Part shown: piece after piece, positions 34,026-41,829 of the stretch
How positions within the stretch are numbered: the stretch's first letter is position 1
Layout: every line of letters starts with the position of its first letter
Assembly (NCBI GenBank): GCA_016932555.1
Contig: JAFGCQ010000006.1
Coordinates: forward strand, 1 to 45,949
DNA from: Candidatus Zambryskiibacteriota bacterium
GTDB taxonomy: Bacteria > Patescibacteriota > Minisyncoccia > Phycocordibacterales > WO2-35-19
Length of the DNA: 45,949 nt
Reading direction: 5' to 3'
Notes under the pieces: model-generated
Told to the model about the DNA's origin: nothing
Databases searched by the model: none
What the model saw: only the letters and a program-made list of their open reading frames with translations
Translations under genes and position numbers: made by a program

Positions 34026-36647
34026 ATGCAAGAATCGTATAATCATAGAAAAATTGAAGAAAAGTGGAGGAAAAACTGGCAGAAAATGGAACTTTATAAA
34101 ACTTCTGGTCCTTCGACAAGCTCAGGACAAGCTGATTTAAAAGGTGAAAAGGAGTATGTTTTGGATATGTTCCCATACCCATCAGGTGACGGATTGCATG
34201 TTGGACATCCAAAGGGTTATATCGCTACTGATATCTATTCGCGAATGAAAAAGATGCAGGGTAAAAATATTTTGCACCCAATGGGCTTTGATGCGTTTGG
34301 TCTGCCGGCAGAAAATTACGCAATTAAAAACAAGGTTCACCCAAAAATTGCGGTGGATAAAAATGTTAAAAAATTTAAAGAACAGCTTGAAAAAATTGGT
34401 TTCAATTATGACTGGGATAGGGAAATCAATACCACTAACCCGGAATATTACAGGTGGACCCAGTGGATATTTTTAAAACTTTTGGAAAAAGGATTGGCCT
34501 ATGAATCGGAGGAGCCGATCAATTGGTGTCCCTCATGTCAAACCGGTCTCGCTAATGAAGATTTGGATGGGGGTAAGTGCGAGAGATGCGGTTCGGTGAT
34601 AGAGCAAAAAAAAATGAGACAATGGGTCCTCAAAATTACTGATTATGCAGATAAATTGCTTGAAGACCTTGAAGATTTGGACTGGCCAGAATATATAAAA
34701 GAGAGCCAGCGCAATTGGATAGGGAAATCAGAAGGTGCCCTTCTGCAGTTTAAAATTTTAAATGATAAATCTCAAAAAATAGAAGTGTTCACAACAAGAG
34801 CCGATACTTTATTCGGAGTTACTTATTTAGTAGTAGCACCAGAACATGAGTTAATTAAAAAAATACTGAATCATGAATTAAGAATTATGAATTATGAAGA
34901 AGTAAGAGAATATTCAGAAAAAACAAAAAATAAGACGGAAATCGAAAGAACCGCAGAGGGAAAAAATCCTTCGATAGGCTCAGGACAAGCAAAAACTGGG
35001 GTAAAAATTGAAGGCATAACCGTTATAAATCCAGCAACTGGTGATGAAGTGCCAGTTTTCGTGGCTGATTACGTGCTTGGTAATTATGGCACCGGCGCCG
35101 TGATGGCCGTTCCGGCCCATGACGAACGTGATTTTGAGTTTGCTAAAAAATACAATTTGGCGAGAAAGTGCGTAATTAGACCACTAAGTTTTCCAAAAGA
35201 AAAAGTTTGGTTTAAAAATTGGCAAAAAAAGGAGGAAAGTTATGGGATGGTAGATTTTGATAAAGTTTTAGAAAAAGATAAGGATAAAATTTTGTCTGGC
35301 CATGAATGGCACACCAGGGAAGGAATTCTAATAAATTCTGGAGAATTTGACGGTATGGAGAGCGAAGAAGCTAGAAGAAAAATCACAAAAAAATTCGGCA
35401 AAAAGCAGGTGAAATATAAATTGCGAGACTGGGTGTTTAGCAGGCAGAGATATTGGGGCGAGCCGATACCAGTGGTGCATTGTGAAAAGTGTGGCGTAGT
35501 AGCTGTACCGGGAAAAGATTTGCCGGTAACTTTGCCAAAAGTCGAAAGATACGAGCCAACCGGCACAGGTGAATCACCACTCGCTAATATAAAAGATTGG
35601 GTGAATACTAAATGTCCAAAGTGTGGCGGGGAGGCTAGACGCGAAACCAACACTATGCCCCAATGGGCTGGTTCTTCTTGGTACTATTTACGATATATTG
35701 ATCCAAAAAACTCCAAAAAATTAGTAGAAAAAGAGAAAGAGAAATATTGGTCGCCAGTTGATGTCTATGTCGGTGGAGCAGAGCACGCTACCCGCCACCT
35801 TATTTACGCCCGCTTTTGGCACAAGTTTCTTTTTGATATTGGAATTGTAAACTACAAAGAGCCATTTAAAAAACTTTATAATGTCGGTTTGATTTTAGCT
35901 GAAGATGGTAAAAAGATGAGCAAGCGTTATAACAATGTAGTTAATCCAGATGATATTGTAGAAACTTGGGGTGCCGATACTTTGCGACTTTATGAAATGT
36001 TTATGGGTCCCTTCAATCAGGAAATCGCCTGGAATACCGATAATATGATCGGCCCAAGAAGATTTTTGGAGAAGATTTGGAAACTCACCCTAAAGTTAAA
36101 AGCTAAAAGCTTAGAGAAAAAAAATAAAAGCTTCAAGCTCTCAGCTTCAAGCTCTCAGCTTGATAGTTTACTACACAAAACTGTCAAAAAAGTAGGTGAG
36201 GATATTGAAGATTTTAAATTTAACACCGCAATTTCTACCATGATGATTTTTGTAAATGAATTAGAAAAAATAGAAAAAATTACAACACATAAAAAAAGCC
36301 AAGGGGAACCCTTGACACAAGAAGTATTAGAAAAGTTTTTGAAAATTTTAGCGCCATTTGCGCCACATATCACAGAGGAACTGTGGGAAAGATTAGGAAA
36401 CAAAAATTCAATCCACTTAGAAAAATGGCCCGAATATGACAAATCTAAAATAATTGAAGAAAAAGTAAATATAGTGGTACAAATAAACGGTAAAATCAGA
36501 GCACAATTTGAAGTAGAAATTGGTATTTCCGAAAATGAGGCTAAAGATAAAGCTCTCTCAATGCCCGAAATTCAAAAATGGCTCAGCTCTTCTGAAATCC
36601 GCAAAACTATTTTCGTCCCAAACAAAATCATCAATTTTGTAGTCTAA
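34026..36647 (+). CDS. leuS: Leucyl-tRNA synthetase with several in-frame repeat insertions
   Basis: MFPYPSGDGLHVGHPKGY, GFDAFGLPAENYA, WCPSCQTGLANEDLDGGKCERCG, EDGKKMSKRYNNVVNPDD. Confidence 0.96.
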   Translation: MQESYNHRKIEEKWRKNWQKMELYKTSGPSTSSGQADLKGEKEYVLDMFPYPSGDGLHVGHPKGYIATDIYSRMKKMQGKNILHPMGFDAFGLPAENYAIKNKVHPKIAVDKNVKKFKEQLEKIGFNYDWDREINTTNPEYYRWTQWIFLKLLEKGLAYESEEPINWCPSCQTGLANEDLDGGKCERCGSVIEQKKMRQWVLKITDYADKLLEDLEDLDWPEYIKESQRNWIGKSEGALLQFKILNDKSQKIEVFTTRADTLFGVTYLVVAPEHELIKKILNHELRIMNYEEVREYSEKTKNKTEIERTAEGKNPSIGSGQAKTGVKIEGITVINPATGDEVPVFVADYVLGNYGTGAVMAVPAHDERDFEFAKKYNLARKCVIRPLSFPKEKVWFKNWQKKEESYGMVDFDKVLEKDKDKILSGHEWHTREGILINSGEFDGMESEEARRKITKKFGKKQVKYKLRDWVFSRQRYWGEPIPVVHCEKCGVVAVPGKDLPVTLPKVERYEPTGTGESPLANIKDWVNTKCPKCGGEARRETNTMPQWAGSSWYYLRYIDPKNSKKLVEKEKEKYWSPVDVYVGGAEHATRHLIYARFWHKFLFDIGIVNYKEPFKKLYNVGLILAEDGKKMSKRYNNVVNPDDIVETWGADTLRLYEMFMGPFNQEIAWNTDNMIGPRRFLEKIWKLTLKLKAKSLEKKNKSFKLSASSSQLDSLLHKTVKKVGEDIEDFKFNTAISTMMIFVNELEKIEKITTHKKSQGEPLTQEVLEKFLKILAPFAPHITEELWERLGNKNSIHLEKWPEYDKSKIIEEKVNIVVQINGKIRAQFEVEIGISENEAKDKALSMPEIQKWLSSSEIRKTIFVPNKIINFVV
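34109..34132 (+). repeat. CCTTCGACAAGCTCAGGACA repeat, in-frame in leuS (PSTSSGQA)
   Basis: TCCTTCGACAAGCTCAGGACAAGC. Confidence 0.85.
34873..34899 (+). repeat. AT-rich ATGAATTAAGAATTATGAATTATG repeat, in-frame in leuS (HELRIMNYE)
   Basis: Near-identical to mnmA 41087-41120. Confidence 0.8.
34967..34990 (+). repeat. CCTTCGATAGGCTCAGGACA repeat, second copy in leuS (PSIGSGQA)
   Basis: TCCTTCGATAGGCTCAGGACAAGC. Confidence 0.85.
36129..36163 (+). repeat. Tandem AGCTTCAAGCTCTC repeat in leuS
   Basis: Two exact 14-bp copies plus AGCTTGA. Confidence 0.8.
36281..36318 (+). repeat. 38-nt THKKSQ element in leuS containing the REP-like stem CAAGGG/CCCTTG
   Basis: 33/38 identical to 41520-41557 in mnmA. 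Confidence 0.8.
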
Positions 36648-36736
36648 TTTTTTGTATTGACAAAACAAAAATTATATTTATACTACAACTCAGTTGTTCT
36701 ATTAAATATGTACAATCCATAAAGGAGGAGAGGGCT

Positions 36737-37090
36737 ATGGCGTCAAGAGAAACAGCCTTGAAAATCATAGAAATTCTTGGGAAAAACAAAAAAGACCAAG
36801 TAGAAAAAGCTTTGAATTTAAATCTGGACAGTCTAGAATTTACAAAGACCGTTCTGAATGTTAAATCCGCGACCACTGTTGAGGAGTGTTGGAGAGTTTA
36901 CAACAACGCTCCTTCGGGAAGCGAGATTGAGAGTGAGGCTTTGGCGAAAATCGAAAATTCGCTGAGAGCACAACTTAAATCCGCGACCACTGTTGAAGAA
37001 TACGCAAGTATTTTTGGGAAAACAGAAATACATTCTCCAGAAGCTTACAACTGTATCCGCAAAATGGCAGATTTTTTAGAACAAAAATAA
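36737..37090 (+). CDS. Hypothetical protein with internal KSATTVEE repeat
   Basis: SD AAAGGAGGAG; two copies of LKSATTVEE-type motif 38 codons apart. Confidence 0.75.
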   Translation: MASRETALKIIEILGKNKKDQVEKALNLNLDSLEFTKTVLNVKSATTVEECWRVYNNAPSGSEIESEALAKIENSLRAQLKSATTVEEYASIFGKTEIHSPEAYNCIRKMADFLEQK

Positions 37091-37093
37091 TAA

Positions 37094-37146
37094 CGGTCCA
37101 ATATACAAAAAGTCTGATGACTGATTAGTATATCGGACCTTTTGTA
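37094..37146 (+). terminator. Rho-independent terminator with large loop
   Basis: GGTCCAATATAC...GTATATCGGACCTTTT. Confidence 0.7.
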
Positions 37147-37231
37147 TTAAGTTTGACAAAAAACTCGTCTGTGATATTGTAGAGAGCATTAAAAATGGTA
37201 TAATATTGTGGTGTAATATTTAATCAAAAAT

Positions 37232-38290
37232 ATGAAAAAAGAAATGAGCAAAAATAAAAATGTAATTTTATCTTTCAATCCTAAACAAGTTGTCAAGAGA
37301 CTGCTCAATTCATTACCTGATAGAGCTCAAGATGTGATTGTTGGCAGATTCGGCCTTAATTCTGAAGGTAAGAGTATGACTTTAGAAGCTATCGGAAAAA
37401 AATACGGCATCACTAGGGAAAGAGTTAGACAGATAGAAAATTACGCCATAAATCACATCCAAAAATCAGAAAATTATGAAAAAGAACAGATGATTTTTGA
37501 AGAAATCAGAGATGTTATAAACAAATTAGGAGGAGTAATATCAGAAGATGATTTATTAAAATCCCTCGGTAAGGATAAAATTACCCAAAAATACATCCAT
37601 TTTTTGCTTGTTATTGGAGATAGTTTCAATAAAATAAAAGAAGATGCTGAGTTTAAGCACCATTGGCATTTAGACATTAGTTTGGCCGATAAAATTCATG
37701 ATGCTCTTCGCAATCTTTATGAAAAATTGGGGGACGATGAAATCATTCCAGAGTCAGAAATTATTACTTCTTTCTTGGAACATCTCAAAGATCTTTCAGA
37801 TGAATATAAAAAAGACGAGATACTAACCCGCTGGCTCGCCATCTCCAAAAATATCGCCAAAAACCCGCTCGGTGATTGGGGCAAGGCCAAATCTTCAAAC
37901 ATTAAAACCAAAGGTGTACGTGATTATGCTTACCTGATTTTGCGCAAACATGGGAGCCCAATTCATTTCCGCGAAGTTGCCAAGCTTATAGGCGAAGTTT
38001 TCAATAAAAAAGCCCACATAGCCACTACCCACAATGAACTTATTAAAGATCCTCGTTTCGTTTTAGTAGGCCGCGGGCTTTATGCTCTCAAGGAATGGGG
38101 TTATTCGACTGGAGTAGTCAGAGATGTTATTAAAGAAATTCTTAAAAAAGAAAATCGACCCTTAACTAAAGAGGAAATTTTGGACAAAGTTTTGAAAGAA
38201 AGATATGTCAAAGCCAATACTGTAATGGTCAATCTCCAAAATCCAAAATATTTCAAGAAAAATAAACAGGGAATGTACACAATTATCTAA
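37232..38290 (+). CDS. Sigma-70 region 4 domain fused to HARE-HTH (RNAP delta-like) domain
   Basis: KSMTLEAIGKKYGITRERVRQIENYAINHI; C-terminal GSPIHFREVAKLIGEVFNKKAHIATTHNELIKDPRFVLVGRGLYALKEWGY. Confidence 0.82.
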   Translation: MKKEMSKNKNVILSFNPKQVVKRLLNSLPDRAQDVIVGRFGLNSEGKSMTLEAIGKKYGITRERVRQIENYAINHIQKSENYEKEQMIFEEIRDVINKLGGVISEDDLLKSLGKDKITQKYIHFLLVIGDSFNKIKEDAEFKHHWHLDISLADKIHDALRNLYEKLGDDEIIPESEIITSFLEHLKDLSDEYKKDEILTRWLAISKNIAKNPLGDWGKAKSSNIKTKGVRDYAYLILRKHGSPIHFREVAKLIGEVFNKKAHIATTHNELIKDPRFVLVGRGLYALKEWGYSTGVVRDVIKEILKKENRPLTKEEILDKVLKERYVKANTVMVNLQNPKYFKKNKQGMYTII

Positions 38291-38312
38291 AAGGTTGTGA
38301 TATAATTTAGAT

Positions 38313-39551
38313 ATGTTTGATGAACTTAATTTAGAAGTTTGGGATAATTTGCTGTTGGCTTTTGAATATATTTACGAATTCGCGCCTATTTGGCTGCCAA
38401 TTTTCTTTATTTCTCTCGCATTCAAAGCCTGGCTAAACTACAAAAGAGCGGCATATTGGCAAGAAGAGAGTTCGGTTTTGCTGGAAATAAAACTACCTAG
38501 GGAAATCCATAAGTCACCTGCAGCTATGGAGGTGGTGCTTAATTCCTTGCATCAGACCGGCAAAGAAGGAACCTGGTGGGATAGAATAAGGAAAGGTCAG
38601 ACTCGAGCACGATTTTCATTAGAGATAGTTTCTTTAGAAGGAAAAATAAGATTTTTTATTTGGACTCAACCTACACATAGAAATGCGATTGAAACCCACA
38701 TATATTCGCAATATCCTGAAGTAGAAATTTATGAAGTTAAGGAAGATTACGCCAAATCTTTCGTTTACAACCCAGAAACAATCAGTATGTGGGTAGCCGA
38801 ATTTGCTTTAACAGGACCAGATCCTTTGCCTATAAAAACTTACATTGATTATGGTTTAGATAAAGACCCAAAAGAAGAGTATAAGATTGATCCCATGACG
38901 CCTCTGTTAGAATTCTTAGGTTCAATAACTTCGGGACAGAATGTTTGGATTCAAATACTAATCCGAGCCCATAAAAAAAGAAGAATTCTTGATGTCTTCA
39001 AAGAAAAGGAAGATTCTTGGAAAAATGAAGCTGAAAATGAAGTCAAAAAAATATTAGATAAGCTAAAAGAAGAGGGGGGTGGTACTTTCCCAAGGGTTAT
39101 GACTGACGAGGAAAAAAATAAAATGACCGCATTACAGAGAAGCGTTTCTAAATATCCTTTTGATTGCGGCATCAGAGCTATATACATAACGGAAAAAGAT
39201 AAATTTGTCCCATCAAATATAGGAGGAACTTTGGGCGCAGTTAAACAGTTTGGTTCGCCTGGTTCAAACGGTTTCAAACCAAAAGGTTGGATGATAGATT
39301 TTGATTACCCGTGGCAGGAATGGTTTAATTCTAAAGACAAACTAAAAGCCAAAGCTCTGGAAGAATACAAGCTTCGCCGATATTTTTACTCGCCATATCT
39401 GGGTAAGAAGTATCACAGTGCCAAACCTTTCGTCTTAAATACTGAAGAATTGGCCACTATATTTCATTTTCCAGGTGAAGTGGCTGCTACACCAACACTG
39501 GAAAAAATTCCTTCACTTAAATCTCAAGCTCCATCTAATTTGCCGATATAA
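38313..39551 (+). CDS. Conserved membrane-anchored protein, probable partner of a VirB4/TraC-like ATPase (tentative)
   Basis: N-terminal TM helix, then QEESSVLLEIKLPREIHKSPAAMEVVLNSL; C-terminal FHFPGEVAATPTLEKIPSLKSQAPSNLPI as in N-terminal halves of such ATPases. Confidence 0.6.
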   Translation: MFDELNLEVWDNLLLAFEYIYEFAPIWLPIFFISLAFKAWLNYKRAAYWQEESSVLLEIKLPREIHKSPAAMEVVLNSLHQTGKEGTWWDRIRKGQTRARFSLEIVSLEGKIRFFIWTQPTHRNAIETHIYSQYPEVEIYEVKEDYAKSFVYNPETISMWVAEFALTGPDPLPIKTYIDYGLDKDPKEEYKIDPMTPLLEFLGSITSGQNVWIQILIRAHKKRRILDVFKEKEDSWKNEAENEVKKILDKLKEEGGGTFPRVMTDEEKNKMTALQRSVSKYPFDCGIRAIYITEKDKFVPSNIGGTLGAVKQFGSPGSNGFKPKGWMIDFDYPWQEWFNSKDKLKAKALEEYKLRRYFYSPYLGKKYHSAKPFVLNTEELATIFHFPGEVAATPTLEKIPSLKSQAPSNLPI

Positions 39552-40654
39552 TGTTAAAAAATAAATTACTGGAAAAATACAATAGATGGAAAGAGTTTTT
39601 TCTGGAGGAAATAAAAGAAACTCATTTTAAAATATCCAACCATCCTAGGATAATAGTTTGGCGTTTTAGGTTTTTTAAGATTCATCCGATTTTGGGCAGA
39701 AATTTTTTAAAAATAATTTATGTTCTGGGACTAGCTTTAATTTTGTTTTTAAGTTTCCATTTAACTAGTTGGCGAGCGCCTCTGTTTTTTCCTAAACAGA
39801 CTCTAGTAACTATTGAAAGAGGGGAATCACTTTCCCAAATCGCCAAATCTTTCAAGAAAAAAAATATTGTCATATCGGATTTTTGGCTTAAGGTTTTTAT
39901 TTTTATATCAGGTGGAGAAAAAAGAATAGTTGCCGGTGATTATTATTTTCCGCAATCCGTTAATATCTTTAAAGTAGTCAAGATAATCCGTAATGGTCAA
40001 TTTGGTCTGGTAAATCTTAAAGTGACTATTCCGGAAGGTCTTTGTTCTTACGAAATTGCAGATATCTTAGCAAAAGAGTTACCAAACTTTGATAAAAATA
40101 GATTTGTAAGCGAAGTTACGGATGGTAATTATGAAGGTTTTTTATTTCCAGACACTTATTTTTTTACGCCTAATGTCAAAATTAACGATATCATTCACAT
40201 CATGGTAGAAAATTTCGCCAGACAAGTTCAACCTTACGAAGAAGACATAAAAAAATTGAATAAGCCACTCCGAGAAATAATTATTATAGCTTCAATTATT
40301 GAAGATGAAGCCAATGGTAGCTTAAAATCAAAAAGGATAGTTTCCGGTATTTTGTGGAAAAGGTTAAGTATGGATATGCTACTACAAGTAGATGCTCCTT
40401 TTCAATACTATAATGGCAAGAACTCGTATACTTTAACTAAAGAGGATTTAGCCGAAGATCATGAATATAATACTTATACTAACAAAGGTTTACCACCAAC
40501 TGCTATTACTAATCCCGGCCTTGATTCTATTCGTGCTGCTATCGCACCCACTCAGACTGATTATTTGTATTTCTTGTCGGACAAAAAAGGTAATTTATAT
40601 TACGCCGAAGATTTTGACAGTCACCAATCAAATCGAGAGCGTTATTTGAGATAA
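39551..40654 (+). CDS. mltG: Endolytic transglycosylase MltG
   Basis: TIERGESLSQIAKSFKKKNIV, GDYYF, TIPEGLCSYEIADILA, EGFLFPDTYFF, IASIIEDEANG, LPPTAITNPGLDSIRAAI. Confidence 0.93.
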   Translation: MLKNKLLEKYNRWKEFFLEEIKETHFKISNHPRIIVWRFRFFKIHPILGRNFLKIIYVLGLALILFLSFHLTSWRAPLFFPKQTLVTIERGESLSQIAKSFKKKNIVISDFWLKVFIFISGGEKRIVAGDYYFPQSVNIFKVVKIIRNGQFGLVNLKVTIPEGLCSYEIADILAKELPNFDKNRFVSEVTDGNYEGFLFPDTYFFTPNVKINDIIHIMVENFARQVQPYEEDIKKLNKPLREIIIIASIIEDEANGSLKSKRIVSGILWKRLSMDMLLQVDAPFQYYNGKNSYTLTKEDLAEDHEYNTYTNKGLPPTAITNPGLDSIRAAIAPTQTDYLYFLSDKKGNLYYAEDFDSHQSNRERYLR

Positions 40655-40680
40655 AGTTCAAAAAATTGTAAAGTAGCCGC

Positions 40681-41790
40681 ATGAAAAACAAATTCAAAGT
40701 TTTTGTCGGTCTTTCCGGTGGAGTAGATTCTGCTGTAAGCGCCGCTTTGTTAAAAAAACAAGATTATGATGTAACTGGAGTTTTTATCAAAGCCTGGCAG
40801 CCCTTCGACTCCGCTCAGGGCACCCGCAGGTTCCCATGCGGGTGGAAAGAAGATAGACGAAGTGCCATGAGGGTAGCGGCGGTTTTAGATATTCCTTTTT
40901 TAACTCTTGATTTAGAGAAAGAATATAAAAAGAAAGTAGTAGATTATATGATTACCGAGTATAAAGCTGGACGAACCCCCAATCCGGATGTAATGTGTAA
41001 TAAAGAAATTAAGTTTGGACACTTTTTGAAATTTGCTTTAAAAAATGGTGCCGATTTTATAGCTACTGGACATTATGCGATAAAAAATGAATTAAGAATG
41101 ATGAATTATGAATTATGCGAGGGAAGAGATAAAAATAAAGATCAATCATACTTTCTCTGGACCTTAACTCAAGACCAATTAAAACATATTCTATTTCCAA
41201 TAGGAAATTTACAAAAACAAGAGGTTAGGCGATTAGCAAAAAAATTTGGTTTACCTCAGGCTACAAGAAAAGACAGTCAAGGACTCTGTTTTTTGGGCGA
41301 GATAAATGTAAAAGAATTTTTATCTCACTATATTCCACAAAGGCGGGGAGAGGTTCTAAACGAAAATGGAGAAGTGATTGGCCATCATAATGGTGCCTTG
41401 TTTTTTACCATTGGCGAAAGACATGGTTTTAATGTTATTAAAAAATCAAACGAGGAAAAACCGCTGTATGTGATTTCAAAAGATATAAAAAATAATACCA
41501 TTACAGTCGCATCCAAAATTACACCACATAAAAAAAGCCAAAGGGCATCTTTGACACTAAGAGGTGTGAATATAATCAACGAATTACCTAATAATAACCT
41601 AACTTGCCGCATCAGATACCGTGGAGAAAAAATTCCATGTCAATTAAATAAAAATAAAGTTACCTTGTCTAAGCTTCAAACCGATATCTCAGCAGGCCAG
41701 TCTCTCGTGATTTACCTGCCTGTGCCCCGCCTACGCGGGCAGGAGGCAGGTCAAGATGAAATTTGCTTAGGAGGCGGTATCATTCAGTAG
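40681..41790 (+). CDS. mnmA: tRNA-specific 2-thiouridylase MnmA with in-frame repeat insertions
   Basis: KVFVGLSGGVDSAVSAALLKKQ, GRTPNPDVMCNKEIKFG, ATGHYA, KDQSYFLWTL, DSQGLCFLGEI. Confidence 0.95.
   Translation: MKNKFKVFVGLSGGVDSAVSAALLKKQDYDVTGVFIKAWQPFDSAQGTRRFPCGWKEDRRSAMRVAAVLDIPFLTLDLEKEYKKKVVDYMITEYKAGRTPNPDVMCNKEIKFGHFLKFALKNGADFIATGHYAIKNELRMMNYELCEGRDKNKDQSYFLWTLTQDQLKHILFPIGNLQKQEVRRLAKKFGLPQATRKDSQGLCFLGEINVKEFLSHYIPQRRGEVLNENGEVIGHHNGALFFTIGERHGFNVIKKSNEEKPLYVISKDIKNNTITVASKITPHKKSQRASLTLRGVNIINELPNNNLTCRIRYRGEKIPCQLNKNKVTLSKLQTDISAGQSLVIYLPVPRLRGQEAGQDEICLGGGIIQ
40800..40843 (+). repeat. Double hairpin repeat in mnmA (QPFDSAQGTRRFPCGW)
   Basis: GCCCT..AGGGC directly followed by ACCCGC..GCGGGT. 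Confidence 0.8.
41087..41120 (+). repeat. AT-rich repeat in mnmA (NELRMMNYELCE)
   Basis: ATGAATTAAGAATGATGAATTATGAATTATGCGA. Confidence 0.8.
41520..41557 (+). repeat. 38-nt THKKSQ element in mnmA
   Basis: Hairpin CAAAGG-GCA-TCTTTG. Confidence 0.8.
41714..41751 (+). repeat. GC-rich hairpin insertion near the mnmA C-terminus (LPVPRLRGQEAGQ)
   Basis: ACCTGCC..GCCCCGC-CTAC-GCGGGC..GGCAGGT. Confidence 0.85.
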
Positions 41791-41829
41791 TTAGTAGCTA
41801 GTAGTCAATATCTAGGATAAAATAAAAAC

